Shown here in pieces: positions 31,801-42,535 of a stretch of DNA of 64,000 nt; within the stretch, counting starts at the first letter, position 1; each line of letters begins with the position of its first letter. The notes beneath the pieces are model-generated. The model did no database searches, was not told the origin of the DNA, and saw nothing but the letters and a program-made list of their open reading frames with translations. The DNA is from Cafeteria roenbergensis (lineage: Eukaryota; Sar; Bigyra; Bicosoecida; Cafeteriaceae), in the NCBI GenBank assembly GCA_008330645.1, contig VLTN01000026.1, positions 62,001 through 126,000 on the forward strand. Direction: 5' to 3'. Made by a program: the position numbers and the translations under genes.

Positions 31801-34800
31801 GCCGAAGGAGGGCAAGCCCGGAGCACCGGCCAAGCCGGGCAGCCCGGCGGCAGGTCCTCCGCCGAAGGGCGGCAAGCCCGGAGCACCGGCCAAGCCGGGC
31901 AGCCCGGCGGCAGGTCCTCCGCCGAAGGAGGGCAAGCCCGGAGCACCGGCCAAGCCGGGCAGCCCGGCGGCAGGTCCTCCGCCGAAGGGCGGCAAGCCCG
32001 GAGCACCGGCCAAGCCGGGCAGCCCGGCGGCAGGTCCTCCGCCGAAGGGCGGCAAGCCCGGAGCACCGGCCAAGCCGGCCAGCCCGGCGGCAGGTCCTCC
32101 GCCGAAGGGCGACAAGCCCGGAGCACCGGCCAAGCCTGGCAGCCCGGCGGCAGGTCCTCCGCCGAAGGGCGGCAAGCCCGGAGCACCGGCCAAGCCGGGC
32201 AGCCCGGCGGCAGGTCCTCCGCCGAAGGGCGGCAAGCCCGGAGCACCGGCCAAGCCTGGCAGCCCGGCGGCAGGTCCTCCGCCGAAGGGCGGCAAGCCCG
32301 GAGCACCGGCCAAGCCGGGCAGCCCGGCGGCAGGTCCTCCGCCGAAGGGCGGCAAGCCCGGAGCACCGGCCAAGCCGGGCAGCCCAGCGGCAGGTCCTCC
32401 GCCGAAGGGCGGCAAGCCCGGAGCACCGGCCAAGCCGGGCAGCCCGGCGGCAGGTCCTCCGCCGAAGGAGGGCAAGCCCGGAGCACCGGCCAAGCCGGGC
32501 AGTCCGGCGGCAGGTCCTCCGCCGAAGGGCGACAAGCCCGGAGCACCGGCCAAGCTGGGCAGCCCGGCGGCAGGTCCTCCGCCGAAGGAGGGCAAGCCCG
32601 GAGCACCGGCCAAGCCTGGCAGCCCGGCGGCAGGTCCTCCGCCGAAGGAGGGCAAGCCCGGAGCACCGGCCAAGCCGGGCAGTCCGGCGGCAGGTCCTCC
32701 GCCGAAGGAGGGCAAGCCCGGAGCACCGGCCAAGCCGGGCAGTCCGGCGGCAGGTCCTCCGCCGAAGGGCGACAAGCCCGGAGCACCGGCCAAGCCGGGC
32801 AGCCCGGCGGCAGGTCCTCCGCCGAAGGGCGGCAAGCCCGGAGCACCGGCCAAGCCTGGCAGCCCGGCGGCAGGTCCTCCGCCGAAGGAGGGCAAGCCCG
32901 GAGCACCGGCCAAGCCGGGCAGCCCGGCGGCAGGTTCTCCGCCGAAGGGTGGCAAGCCCGGAGCACCGGCCAAGCCGGGCAGCCCGGCGGCAGGTCCTCC
33001 GCCGAAGGGCGGCAAGCCCGGAGCACCGGCCAAGCCGGGCAGCCCGGCGGCAGGTCCTCCGCCGAAGGGCGGCAAGCCCGGAGCACCGGCCAAGCCGGGC
33101 AGCCCGGCGGCAGGTCCTCCGCCGAAGGGCGGCAAGCCCGGAGCACCGGCCAAGCCTGGCAGCCCGGCAGCAGGTCCTCCGCCGAAGGGCGGCAAGCCCG
33201 GAGCACCGGCCAAGCCGGGCAGCCCGGCGGCAGGTCCTCCGCCGAAGGGCGACAAGCCCGGAGCACCGGCCAAGCCGGGCAGCCCGGCGGCAGGTCCTCC
33301 GCCGAAGGGCGGCAAGCCCGGAGCACCGGCCAAGCCTGGCAGCCCGGCAGCAGGTTCTCCGCCGAAGGGCGGCAAGCCCGGAGCACCGGCCAAGCCGGGC
33401 AGCCCGGCGGCAGGTCCTCCGCCGAAGGGCGGCAAGCCCGGAGCACCGGCCAAGCCTGGCAGCCCGGCGGCAGGTCCTCCGCCGAAGGGCGACAAGCCCG
33501 GAGCACCGGCCAAGCCTGGCAGCCCGGCGGCAGGTCCTCCGCCGAAGGGCGACAAGCCCGGAGCACCGGCCAAGCCTGGCAGCCCGGCGGCAGGTCCTCC
33601 GCCGAAGGGCGGCAAGCCCGGAGCACCGGCCAAGCCGGGCAGCCCGGCGGCAGGTTCTCCGCCGAAGGGCGGCAAGCCCGGAGCACCGGCCAAGCCTGGC
33701 AGCCCGGCGGCAGGTCCTCCGCCGAAGGGCGGCAAGCCCGGAGCACCGGCCAAGCCTGGCAGCCCGGCGGCAGGTCCTCCGCCGAAGGGCGGCAAGCCCG
33801 GAGCACCGGCCAAGCCGGGCAGCCCGGCGGCAGGTCCTCCGCCGAAGGGCGGCAAGCCCGGAGCACCGGCCAAGCCGGGCAGCCCGGCGGCAGGTCCTCC
33901 GCCGAAGGGCGGCAAGCCCGGAGCACCGGCCAAGCCGGGCAGCCCGGCGGCAGGTCCTCCGCCGAAGGGCGGCAAGCCCGGAGCACCGGCCAAGCCGGGC
34001 AGCCCGGCGGCAGGTCCTCCGCCGAAGGAGGGCAAGCCCGGAGCACCGGCCAAGCCGGGCAGTCCGGCGGCAGGTCCTCCGCCGAAGGGCGGCAAGCCCG
34101 GAGCACCGGCCAAGCCGGGCAGCCCGGCGGCAGGTCCTCCGCCGAAGGGCGGCAAGCCCGGAGCACCGGCCAAGCCGGGCAGCCCGGCGGCAGGTCCTCC
34201 GCCGAAGGGCGACAAGCCCGGAGCACCGGCCAAGCCGGGCAGCCCGGCGGCAGGTCCTCCGCCGAAGGGCGGCAAGCCCGGAGCACCGGCCAAGCCGGGC
34301 AGCCCGGCGGCAGGTCCTCCGCCGAAGGAGGGCAAGCCCGGAGCACCGGCCAAGCCGGGCAGTCCGGCGGCAGGGCCTCCGCCGAAGGAGGGCAAGCCCG
34401 GAGCACCGGCCAAGCCGGGCAGTCCGGCGGCAGGGCCTCCGCCGAAGGAGGGCAAGCCCGGAGCACCGGCCAAGCCGGGCAGCCCGGCGGCAGGTCCTCC
34501 GCCGAAGGGCGGCAAGCCCGGAGCACCGGCCAAGCCGGGCAGCCCGGCGGCAGGTCCTCCGCCGAAGGAGGGCAAGCCCGGAGCACCGGCCAAGCCGGGC
34601 AGCCCGGCGGCAGGTCCTCCGCCGAAGGGCGGCAAGCCCGGAGCACCGGCCAAGCCGGGCAGCCCGGCGGCAGGTCCTCCGCCGAAGGGCGGCAAGCCCG
34701 GAGCACCGGCCAAGCCGGCCAGCCCGGCGGCAGGTCCTCCGCCGAAGGGCGACAAGCCCGGAGCACCGGCCAAGCCTGGCAGCCCGGCGGCAGGTCCTCC

Positions 34801-37800
34801 GCCGAAGGGCGGCAAGCCCGGAGCACCGGCCAAGCCGGGCAGCCCGGCGGCAGGTCCTCCGCCGAAGGGCGGCAAGCCCGGAGCACCGGCCAAGCCGGGC
34901 AGCCCAGCGGCAGGTCCTCCGCCGAAGGGCGGCAAGCCCGGAGCACCGGCCAAGCCGGGCAGCCCGGCGGCAGGTCCTCCGCCGAAGGAGGGCAAGCCCG
35001 GAGCACCGGCCAAGCCGGGCAGTCCGGCGGCAGGTCCTCCGCCGAAGGGCGACAAGCCCGGAGCACCGGCCAAGCTGGGCAGCCCGGCGGCAGGTCCTCC
35101 GCCGAAGGAGGGCAAGCCCGGAGCACCGGCCAAGCCGGGCAGTCCGGCGGCAGGTCCTCCGCCGAAGGGCGGCAAGCCCGGAGCACCGGCCAAGCCGGGC
35201 AGCCCGGCGGCAGGTCCTCCGCCGAAGGAGGGCAAGCCCGGAGCACCGGCCAAGCCGGGCAGTCCGGCGGCAGGTCCTCCGCCGAAGGGCGACAAGCCCG
35301 GAGCACCGGCCAAGCCGGGCAGCCCGGCGGCAGGTCCTCCGCCGAAGGGCGGCAAGCCCGGAGCACCGGCCAAGCCTGGCAGCCCGGCGGCAGGTCCTCC
35401 GCCGAAGGAGGGCAAGCCCGGAGCACCGGCCAAGCCGGGCAGCCCGGCGGCAGGTTCTCCGCCGAAGGGTGGCAAGCCCGGAGCACCGGCCAAGCCGGGC
35501 AGCCCGGCGGCAGGTCCTCCGCCGAAGGGCGGCAAGCCCGGAGCACCGGCCAAGCCGGGCAGCCCGGCGGCAGGTCCTCCGCCGAAGGGCGGCAAGCCCG
35601 GAGCACCGGCCAAGCCGGGCAGCCCGGCGGCAGGTCCTCCGCCGAAGGGCGACAAGCCCGGAGCACCGGCCAAGCCTGGCAGCCCGGCGGCAGGTCCTCC
35701 GCCGAAGGGCGACAAGCCCGGAGCACCGGCCAAGCCGGGCAGCCCAGCGGCAGGTCCTCCGCCGAAGGGCGGCAAGCCCGGAGCACCGGCCAAGCCTGGC
35801 AGCCCGGCGGCAGGTTCTCCGCCGAAGGGCGACAAGCCATCCGCCGGCGCCGCGCCTCCGAAGGGCGACAAGCCTTCAGCCGGCGCCGCGCCTCCGAAGG
35901 GCGAGAAGCCGTCACCGGCTGGGAAGGGCGGCGCGCCTCCTCCGAAGGGCGACAAGCCATCCGCCGGCGCCGCGCCTCCGAAGGGCGACAAGCCTTCAGC
36001 CGGCGCCGCGCCTCCGAAGGGCGACAAGCCATCCGCCGGCGCCGCGCCTCCGAAGGGCGAGAAGCCGTCACCGGCTGGGAAGGGCGGCGCGCCTCCTCCG
36101 AAGGGCGACAAGCCATCCGCCGGCGCCGCGCCTCCGAAGGGCGACAAGCCATCCGCCGGCGCCGCGCCTCCGAAGGGCGACAAGCCATCCGCCGGCGCCG
36201 CGCCTCCGAAGGGCGAGAAGCCGTCACCGGCTGGGAAGGGCGGCGCGCCTCCTCCGAAGGGCGAGAAGCCTTCAGCCGGCGCCGCGCCTCCGAAGGGCGA
36301 CAAGCCATCCGCCGGCGCCGCGCCTCCGAAGGGCGAGAAGCCGTCGCCTGCTGGGAAGGGCGGCGCGCCTCCTCCGAAGGGCGACAAGCCATCCGCCGGC
36401 GCCGCGCCTCCGAAGGGCGACAAGCCATCCGCCGGCGCCGCGCCTCCGAAGGGCGAGAAGCCGTCACCGGCTGGGAAGGGCGGCGCGCCTCCTCCGAAGG
36501 GCGACAAGCCATCCGCCGGCGCCGCGCCTCCGAAGGGCGACAAGCCATCCGCCGGCGCCGCGCCTCCGAAGGGCGACAAGCCATCCGCCGGCGCCGCGCC
36601 TCCGAAGGGCGACAAGCCATCCGCCGGCGCCGCGCCTCCGAAGGGCGAGAAGCCGTCACCGGCCGGGAAGGGCGGCGCGCCTCCTCCGAAGGGCGACAAG
36701 CCATCCGCCGGCGCCGCGCCTCCGAAGGGCGACAAGCCATCCGCCGGCGCCGCGCCTCCGAAGGGCGACAAGCCATCCGCCGGCGCCGCGCCTCCGAAGG
36801 GCGACAAGCCATCCGCCGGCGCCGCGCCTCCGAAGGGCGACAAGCCTTCAGCCGGCGCCGCGCCTCCCAAGGGCGACAAGCCATCCGCCGGCGCCGCGCC
36901 TCCGAAGGGCGAGAAGCCGTCACCGGCTGGGAAGGGCGGCGCGCCTCCTCCGAAGGGCGACAAGCCATCCGCCGGCGCCGCGCCTCCGAAGGGCGACAAG
37001 CCATCCGCCGGCGCCGCGCCTCCGAAGGGCGACAAGCCATCCGCCGGCGCCGCGCCTCCGAAGGGCGACAAGCCATCCGCCGGCGCCGCGCCTCCGAAGG
37101 GCGAGAAGCCGTCACCGGCTGGGAAGGGCGGCGCGCCTCCTCCGAAGGGCGAGAAGCCTTCAGCCGGCGCCGCGCCTCCGAAGGGCGACAAGCCATCCGC
37201 CGGCGCCGCGCCTCCGAAGGGCGACAAGCCATCCGCCGGCGCCGCGCCTCCGAAGGGCGACAAGCCATCCGCCGGCGCCGCGCCTCCGAAGGGCGACAAG
37301 CCATCCGCCGGCGCCGCGCCTCCGAAGGGCGACAAGCCATCCGCCGGCGCCGCGCCTCCGAAGGGCGACAAGCCATCCGCCGGCGCCGCGCCTCCGAAGG
37401 GCGAGAAGCCGTCACCGGCTGGGAAGGGCGGCGCGCCTCCTCCGAAGGGCGAGAAGCCATCCGCCGGCGCCGCGCCTCCGAAGGGCGAGAAGCCGTCACC
37501 GGCTGGGAAGGGCGGCGCGCCTCCTCCGAAGGGCGAGAAGCCATCCGCCGGCGCCGCGCCTCCGAAGGGCGACAAGCCGTCACCGGCTGGGAAGGGCGGC
37601 GCGCCTCCTCCGAAGGGCGACAAGCCTTCAGCCGGCGCCGCGCCTCCGAAGGGCGACAAGCCATCCGCCGGCGCCGCGCCTCCGAAGGGCGACAAGCCAT
37701 CCGCCGGCGCCGCGCCTCCGAAGGGCGACAAGCCTTCAGCCGGCGCCGCGCCTCCGAAGGGCGACAAGCCATCCGCCGGCGCCGCGCCTCCGAAGGGCGA

Positions 37801-40800
37801 CAAGCCGTCACCGGCTGGGAAGGGCGGCGCGCCTCCTCCGAAGGGCGAGAAGCCACCCGCCGGCGCCGCGCCTCCGAAGGGCGACAAGCCGTCACCGGCT
37901 GGGAAGGGCGGCGCGCCTCCTCCGAAGGGCGACAAGCCATCCGCCGGCGCCGCGCCTCCGAAGGGCGACAAGCCGTCACCGGCTGGGAAGGGCGGCGCGC
38001 CTCCTCCCAAGGGCGACAAGCCTTCAGCCGGCGCCGCGCCTCCGATGGGCGACAAGCCATCCGCCGGCGCCGCGCCTCCGAAGGGCGACACGCCGTCGCC
38101 GGTCCGAGAGGCCCTTTCGTTGCCTCAGCCAGGTCACGACGTCGAGGGCTCGCGGGCTCCTCTTCTCGCCGTTCCCTTGGAGCCGCACCACGCAGCGTTG
38201 CTCCAAGCAGGTTCTCAAGCTAGCGGGCTTCCCACCCCCGGCACATCCCCTGCAAAGCTGCATGCTCAGGCTCACAGCGCTGGTGGCTCGAGGGGGCCTT
38301 CCAAGTCGTCGGCATCCCTGGCACACTCGGGCGCAGGTCAGGCAGACGACTCATTGCTTTCCCTGGACGACCTTCCCGAGGAGCTTGAGCTCATGGCCGC
38401 AGCTGAGTCGGCTTCCTTCGAGGCAGGCGTGCGCCTCCGCCAGAAGCTTCAAGCCTCCGGCGGCTTCGACCCCAGCGCGCCTCCTCCCAAAGTTTCGGCG
38501 CTGGACGACATTCCCGAGGTTCCTGTTGTGCCTACCCCACGGGCGGCCTCCTCGTCGAAGCCAGTCACCGAGTTTGTGGGCCAGACGCCCAAGAAGCCGG
38601 CATCAGCCTCGCTGACCATCGTCGTGTCGAAAGAGCCTTCGGATGATGTCCCATCCCGCGTCCAGGCTGCTCCCGACCCGCAGGCCGACGCTGGTGCCGC
38701 CTCCGAGAGCCACCACGCCGGTGAACCAGCGGCCAGCGAGGCAGCGTCACATCGAGTCCCTCCATCCGCAACCACAGATGTGGCCTCAAGCAGCCTGGCT
38801 CGACCGCCCGCGCTGGCCCAGACCCCGCACGAGTCGGGCGGGGCTCCTGAGCGCCTTCCCAGCTCACAAGCCTCGGAGGCCAGACAGCCTGAGGGCCAGC
38901 CAGAAGCCCGCGACGCCGGCGACTCTCAGGCGACAGAAAATGCTGGTACGGAGCAGCAGCCACCTCCGCTCACAACCCCTCGGCGGAAAGGGCGAGCGTC
39001 CCAGCCAGGCGCAATCCGGGCTCCGCTCGGCGGCAGCGCATCTCGTCTCACTGGTTCAGCTCGCCGGGGGTCGCAGGGCGTCGCTGCCGCGGGCCCGTCG
39101 CTGGACCAGCACAGAGGTCCAGCTTCCCCCCCGCCAGTCATGTCCGTCGGACCGCGAGCAGCGCAGGGCATGGACTCCGGAGCAGTCTCCCGTGATGCCC
39201 ACAGCGAGGACCAGGACGTGTCCCGGGAAGGATCCGCTGCTTCGCTTCGTGCCGGAGAGCGTCATGCCGGAGCGGGCCACGGCCTTGACCTGGACGAAGG
39301 CGGAGTGGACCCCGTGCGACTGTTTGCCGTCCCGGAAGAGGGCGGCGGAACACTCTCCGCAGCCGACTTGCAGCGGGTTGCCAACGAGCTGCGTCGGGCC
39401 GGCGTGCAGGTCTCGGAGGGGCTCCTGGCAAAGGCTGTGCAGGCCGCGGCCCAGGCCGGCCCGGTTGCTGAGCTGGACACTGTCGCGGCTGCGGGGATTT
39501 CTGCCGGCGAGCGCGCTGTGGCGGGCGCAGCAGCAACCGCGGACGAGGCGCGGCAGGTCTCAAGCGAGACGAGGTCGCAGTCCTCACGACGGCCTCGCGC
39601 GGGGGAGGCAGCCATTCTCCGGCTCGAAGTCAGCGGGGGCGTCGCTTCGGCCAGCGGTGGCGACACCAACCCTGCCGCAGCACGCCAGCTGGCCGGTGGG
39701 CAGCTGGCAGCTCTGGGCGACGCGCGCGGCTCCGGCCGCTCCACTCCACGGCGCGGCAAAGTTCGCTCCATGGCGCTCCTGGACGCTCTGGCTCGACGCG
39801 CTCGCGGTTTCCCGGCTGCCTCAGACGAGGGAGCGCTCCCGCCGCCTCCACAACCGCAAGCAGCGGCCACGGCAGCGCCTGCACCTCCGTTGGCAAAGCC
39901 GAGCGACGCGGCTGCCAGGGTTGCAGACTCGCCCCGCAGCCGCGCTGCCTCGCCTTCTCGCGCAGTGCTCAGGCCCACCGACGATGACGTCGTCCTTCCT
40001 GGGGTGGCCGCGGCCCCAGGGCATCTGACGCAGTCACAGCAGCAGTCGCAGCCTGCTGGCCCTGCTGCCGGTCGCGCTCCTCGCGCTCAATCGCCCGCAG
40101 TTGCGCCGCCAGCCGGCCCGCGAACGTGGGCGGTCAGAACGCCGTCCCCGGCGCGCAGCGGGCCGCCCAGGCCACGGCCGGCCTCCCCCCAGCGGCCTGC
40201 GCCGGCCACTCCCCCAGGATCGCCACCAATGAGCCCCACGGTGGCACCTGGACGACCGGGCAGGCCCGACCGCTCGCCGTCTCCCCCTGCCCTGGGCTGG
40301 GGCGCGGCTGCCCGCAAGTCCCCCATGTCCATGGATCTTGCCTCGGCCTCAGCAGCTGCCGTTGCGGCCGTGCTGGGTGAGGCCCCGGTTGGCACCTCAG
40401 ACGACCGCGTGGCGATGCTTGCGGCCTCGGACGCAGTCGGCCACACTTCTCCCACTTCGGCCCGAGGCCGGGCAGCCTCTCCCCGTCTCTCTCCTGGCTC
40501 CGCCAGAGGGGGGAGCCCGGAGCCCGCATCGTGGCGCCGAAGCAGCCCGTCCGCTTCAGCCCCTGCTCCGGGCCCCAGCCCCGGCCCTGCCCCCGCGTCG
40601 GCACCCTCACGGCCCAACCCCAAGTCTGCTGGCAGCCTGCGGCGCCAGCAGCACCTTGTGCAACTCGTAAAAGCCACAGCGGCCCTCGGGGCGGACGGAG
40701 TCCCAGTCGCCTCGCTGCGAGCCTCGGAGCTCTGCGTGCGGCAACTCCGGGGCAGCGTGCAAGAGGTTGCAGAGGCAGCCTCGGAGGCCCGGGGGGAGAT

Positions 40801-41971
40801 GACCAAAGCTCGCTTCGACGCGTCAAGCAGTGTGCAGACGTTGCAGCACCTGCTCGGGAGGGCCGAGCTGGCCCGCTCCGATGCCCGAGCCCAGACCAAA
40901 GAGGTGGAGTCCGCAGTGGCGGAAGTCATGTCTGGGCTCGCCTCCCGAGTGGCCCGCGAGGCGGAAGCCGCCGCAGCCGATGCTCGCGGTGAGCTTGAGC
41001 GCGAGCTGAGTGCTCAGCGCCGAGCGCGCGCGGACGCGCAGGCCGCTGAGGAGGCAAGCCTCGAGCAGAGCCGCAAGGAAGCGGCGCGTGCGGCGCAGGT
41101 GGAGAACGAGTTCGAAAGCCTGCGTGCCGCTGTGGTGGCCCAGCGCAACGCGCAGGCGGCGGAGGTGTCCCAGCTCGAGAGCCGAATCCGGGAGCTGGAG
41201 GCCGGCCTGCGCATGAGCGGCGGTTTGCGGCGCGAGTCAGCCTTAAAGGAAGCGGAGGAGAGGGCGAGGGCGCGCGCTCAGGCGGCTGCTGCTCGCGCCG
41301 CCGAGGCCATGGTGCAGCGGCAGCAGTCGACCAACAGCCGCATGGTGCGCGCCGCGACCGAGGAGGCCGACAGGGCGGCCGAGGCTGCGCTGGCAGAGGC
41401 CGAGGCTGCTGCGCGCCGCACGCTGCAGGAGCGGCTCCAGCAGCTCGAGCTGGCACGGGAGCGCAGCGCAACGGAGGCGGCCCGCCTTCGGGAGGCGCGG
41501 GAGGCGCTGGACGTCCAGGCGCGCGCGCTCGCCATGTTTGACAGGCGCAAGCTGCAGGCCGAGTCACGCTCTGCCGAGTTCCAGCAGCTCAAGGGCGCCG
41601 TGCGGTCGCTCTGGGACCGGCGCCGGGTTGCGCTGGAGCGTCGGCGCATGGCCATGGAGGGCATGCTCTGGACCTGGGGGTGCAACGATGCCTTGTGCGA
41701 CCGCCTCCGGGTGATGAGCGCACGCCTGGAGGAGAGGCGCAAGCGACGCGAGCTCAAGTCGGCTCCAGCGTCGTCCAAGGCCGCGGCAGCCGGGCGCAGG
41801 CCGCACGAGTCGCCTTCCCCCGCTTCAAGCGCCCCCCGTCCAAGGCATCGCTCTGTCTCTCCAATGCCGTTGGTGGACTGGACCCCTGGGGTGGATGGCC
41901 ATGCGGCCGTCAGCCCGGCTGCAAGGTCCTGGTCCCGCCCCGCGAGCAGCCTGTCGAACCAGAGGTCGTGA
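28828..41971 (+). CDS. Giant Pro/Ala/Gly/Lys repeat protein with C-terminal coiled coil
   Basis: About 4335 residues if one missing base near 31040 is restored. Exon 1 is tiny (28828-28858, MSTAGKPSPS plus one base); exon 2 starts at 28996 and reads TPMAGKPKPTPP in the same composition. A start at the internal ATG at 29001 is the alternative. Residues about 80-2280 are about 110 copies of GKPGAPAKPGSPAAGPPPKG with small variants (PPPKE, PPPKGD). Then about 750 residues of DKPSAGAAPPKG and EKPSPAGKGGAPPPKG units. From 38100 the sequence is non-repetitive: a DDSLLSLDDLPEELELM acidic segment, Ser/Pro-rich disorder, then an Ala/Glu/Arg coiled coil from about 40680 to 41640 ending RRRVALERRRMAMEGMLWTWG. 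No membrane segment or signal peptide. It looks like an extended, basic, disordered spacer joined to an oligomerising rod. Function unknown; I do not recognise a family. Confidence 0.75.
28859..28995 (+). other. Intron of the giant repeat gene (137 bp)
   Basis: Donor A|GTGAGTCTG at 28859 is a near-consensus site; acceptor AAAGCCCGCAG ends at 28995. Phase 1, joined codon ACG (Thr). The first exon has only 31 coding bases, but its residues match the Lys/Pro/Ser character of what follows. Confidence 0.65.
29240..35830 (+). repeat. 60-bp coding minisatellite, about 110 copies
   Basis: Every unit is exactly 60 bases apart from one, near 31040, which lacks one G. Units vary at a few sites: AAGGAG or AAGGGCGAC in place of AAGGGCGGC, AAGCCT or AAGCTG in place of AAGCCG, AGTCCG in place of AGCCCG. 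The order of variants shows a higher-order period of 44 units (2640 bases). The unit has no stop codon in any of the six frames. Confidence 0.97.
31035..31045 (+). other. Single-base deletion shifting the frame of the repeat gene
   Basis: The unit reads AAGCCCGAGCACC where all other units read AAGCCCGGAGCACC. The equivalent unit one higher-order period later (33661) is intact. Upstream coding frame (from 29001) and downstream coding frame (of 41971) differ by exactly this base. Sequencing or assembly error is the simplest explanation. Confidence 0.85.
35833..38093 (+). repeat. Mixed 36-bp and 48-bp coding repeat array
   Basis: Roughly 44 units of 36 bases (DKPSAGAAPPKG) are interspersed with about 14 units of 48 bases (EKPSPAGKGGAPPPKG). 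The two share the PPKG(D/E)KPS junction, so they probably arose from one another and from the end of the 60-bp unit (PPPKGDKP). Confidence 0.9.
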
Positions 41972-42535
41972 TGGCGGTGCACCGCCCCTGCTCCTGCCGG
42001 CGCCGCGCCGCGGTTGCTTTCGAGGCAAACGTTGTGTTGCCTCGCATGCCCCAGAGGCGCCTTTTGCTCGTCGCTGGGCAGCCCGAGACCCGCCCTTCGG
42101 CCGGCGGGGTTGGCCACCAGCGGCGCGGAAATATTGCAGTTCGTTGTCCTCGCAGAGTGCGTGAGTGTCAAGGTGGGGCGCGAGCCATGTTGTGTTTCTA
42201 AGTGTTCCACTGGCAGGCTGCTTGCTGCGCCTCGACCAGCTCGCCGGGCATCGCTCCGAGCGCTGCAACATGCAACCCGGTGGGGCGAGACACGAATTCG
42301 AAACCACGCACCGCAGCACGCCCAGCGCTCGCCCACTCATTCGTGCGTCATCAACGGGGTCGACGTCCAAGCTGGAATTCTCGACCAGACACTCGGGGCC
42401 GAGACGGAGGGAGCAGCACAAACTTCAGTCCAAACAGCAATTGCCCTCTCGCCGAGGCAAGGCGCTCGCGGGGCAGGGGCGGCAGGCTCCCCATGGGCGA
42501 CGGAACAAGCCGGCCGTGCCCTGCCGGGAACAGCA
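41972..42535. other. Intergenic, 3' ends of convergent genes
   Basis: 564 bases between the stop of the repeat gene (+) and the stop of the polycystin-like gene (-). Open frames here overlap in several frames without recognisable domains. No RNA, repeat or mobile element recognised. Confidence 0.5.

Noticed and set aside
28539-38091. Minus-strand open frames of about 3000 codons (CRPSAEDLPPGCPAWPVLRA and LPPFGGGPAAGLPGLAGAPG types) across the repeat array
   Set aside because: They result from a stop-free 60-bp unit. Unique sequence at their ends shows no start, domain or composition supporting a gene, whereas the plus-strand frame continues into a coiled-coil region.
30310-38223. Plus-strand open frame of 2637 codons in the second frame of the repeat array
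   Set aside because: Shadow of the Lys/Pro/Gly frame; it ends just beyond the array with no recognisable unique sequence.
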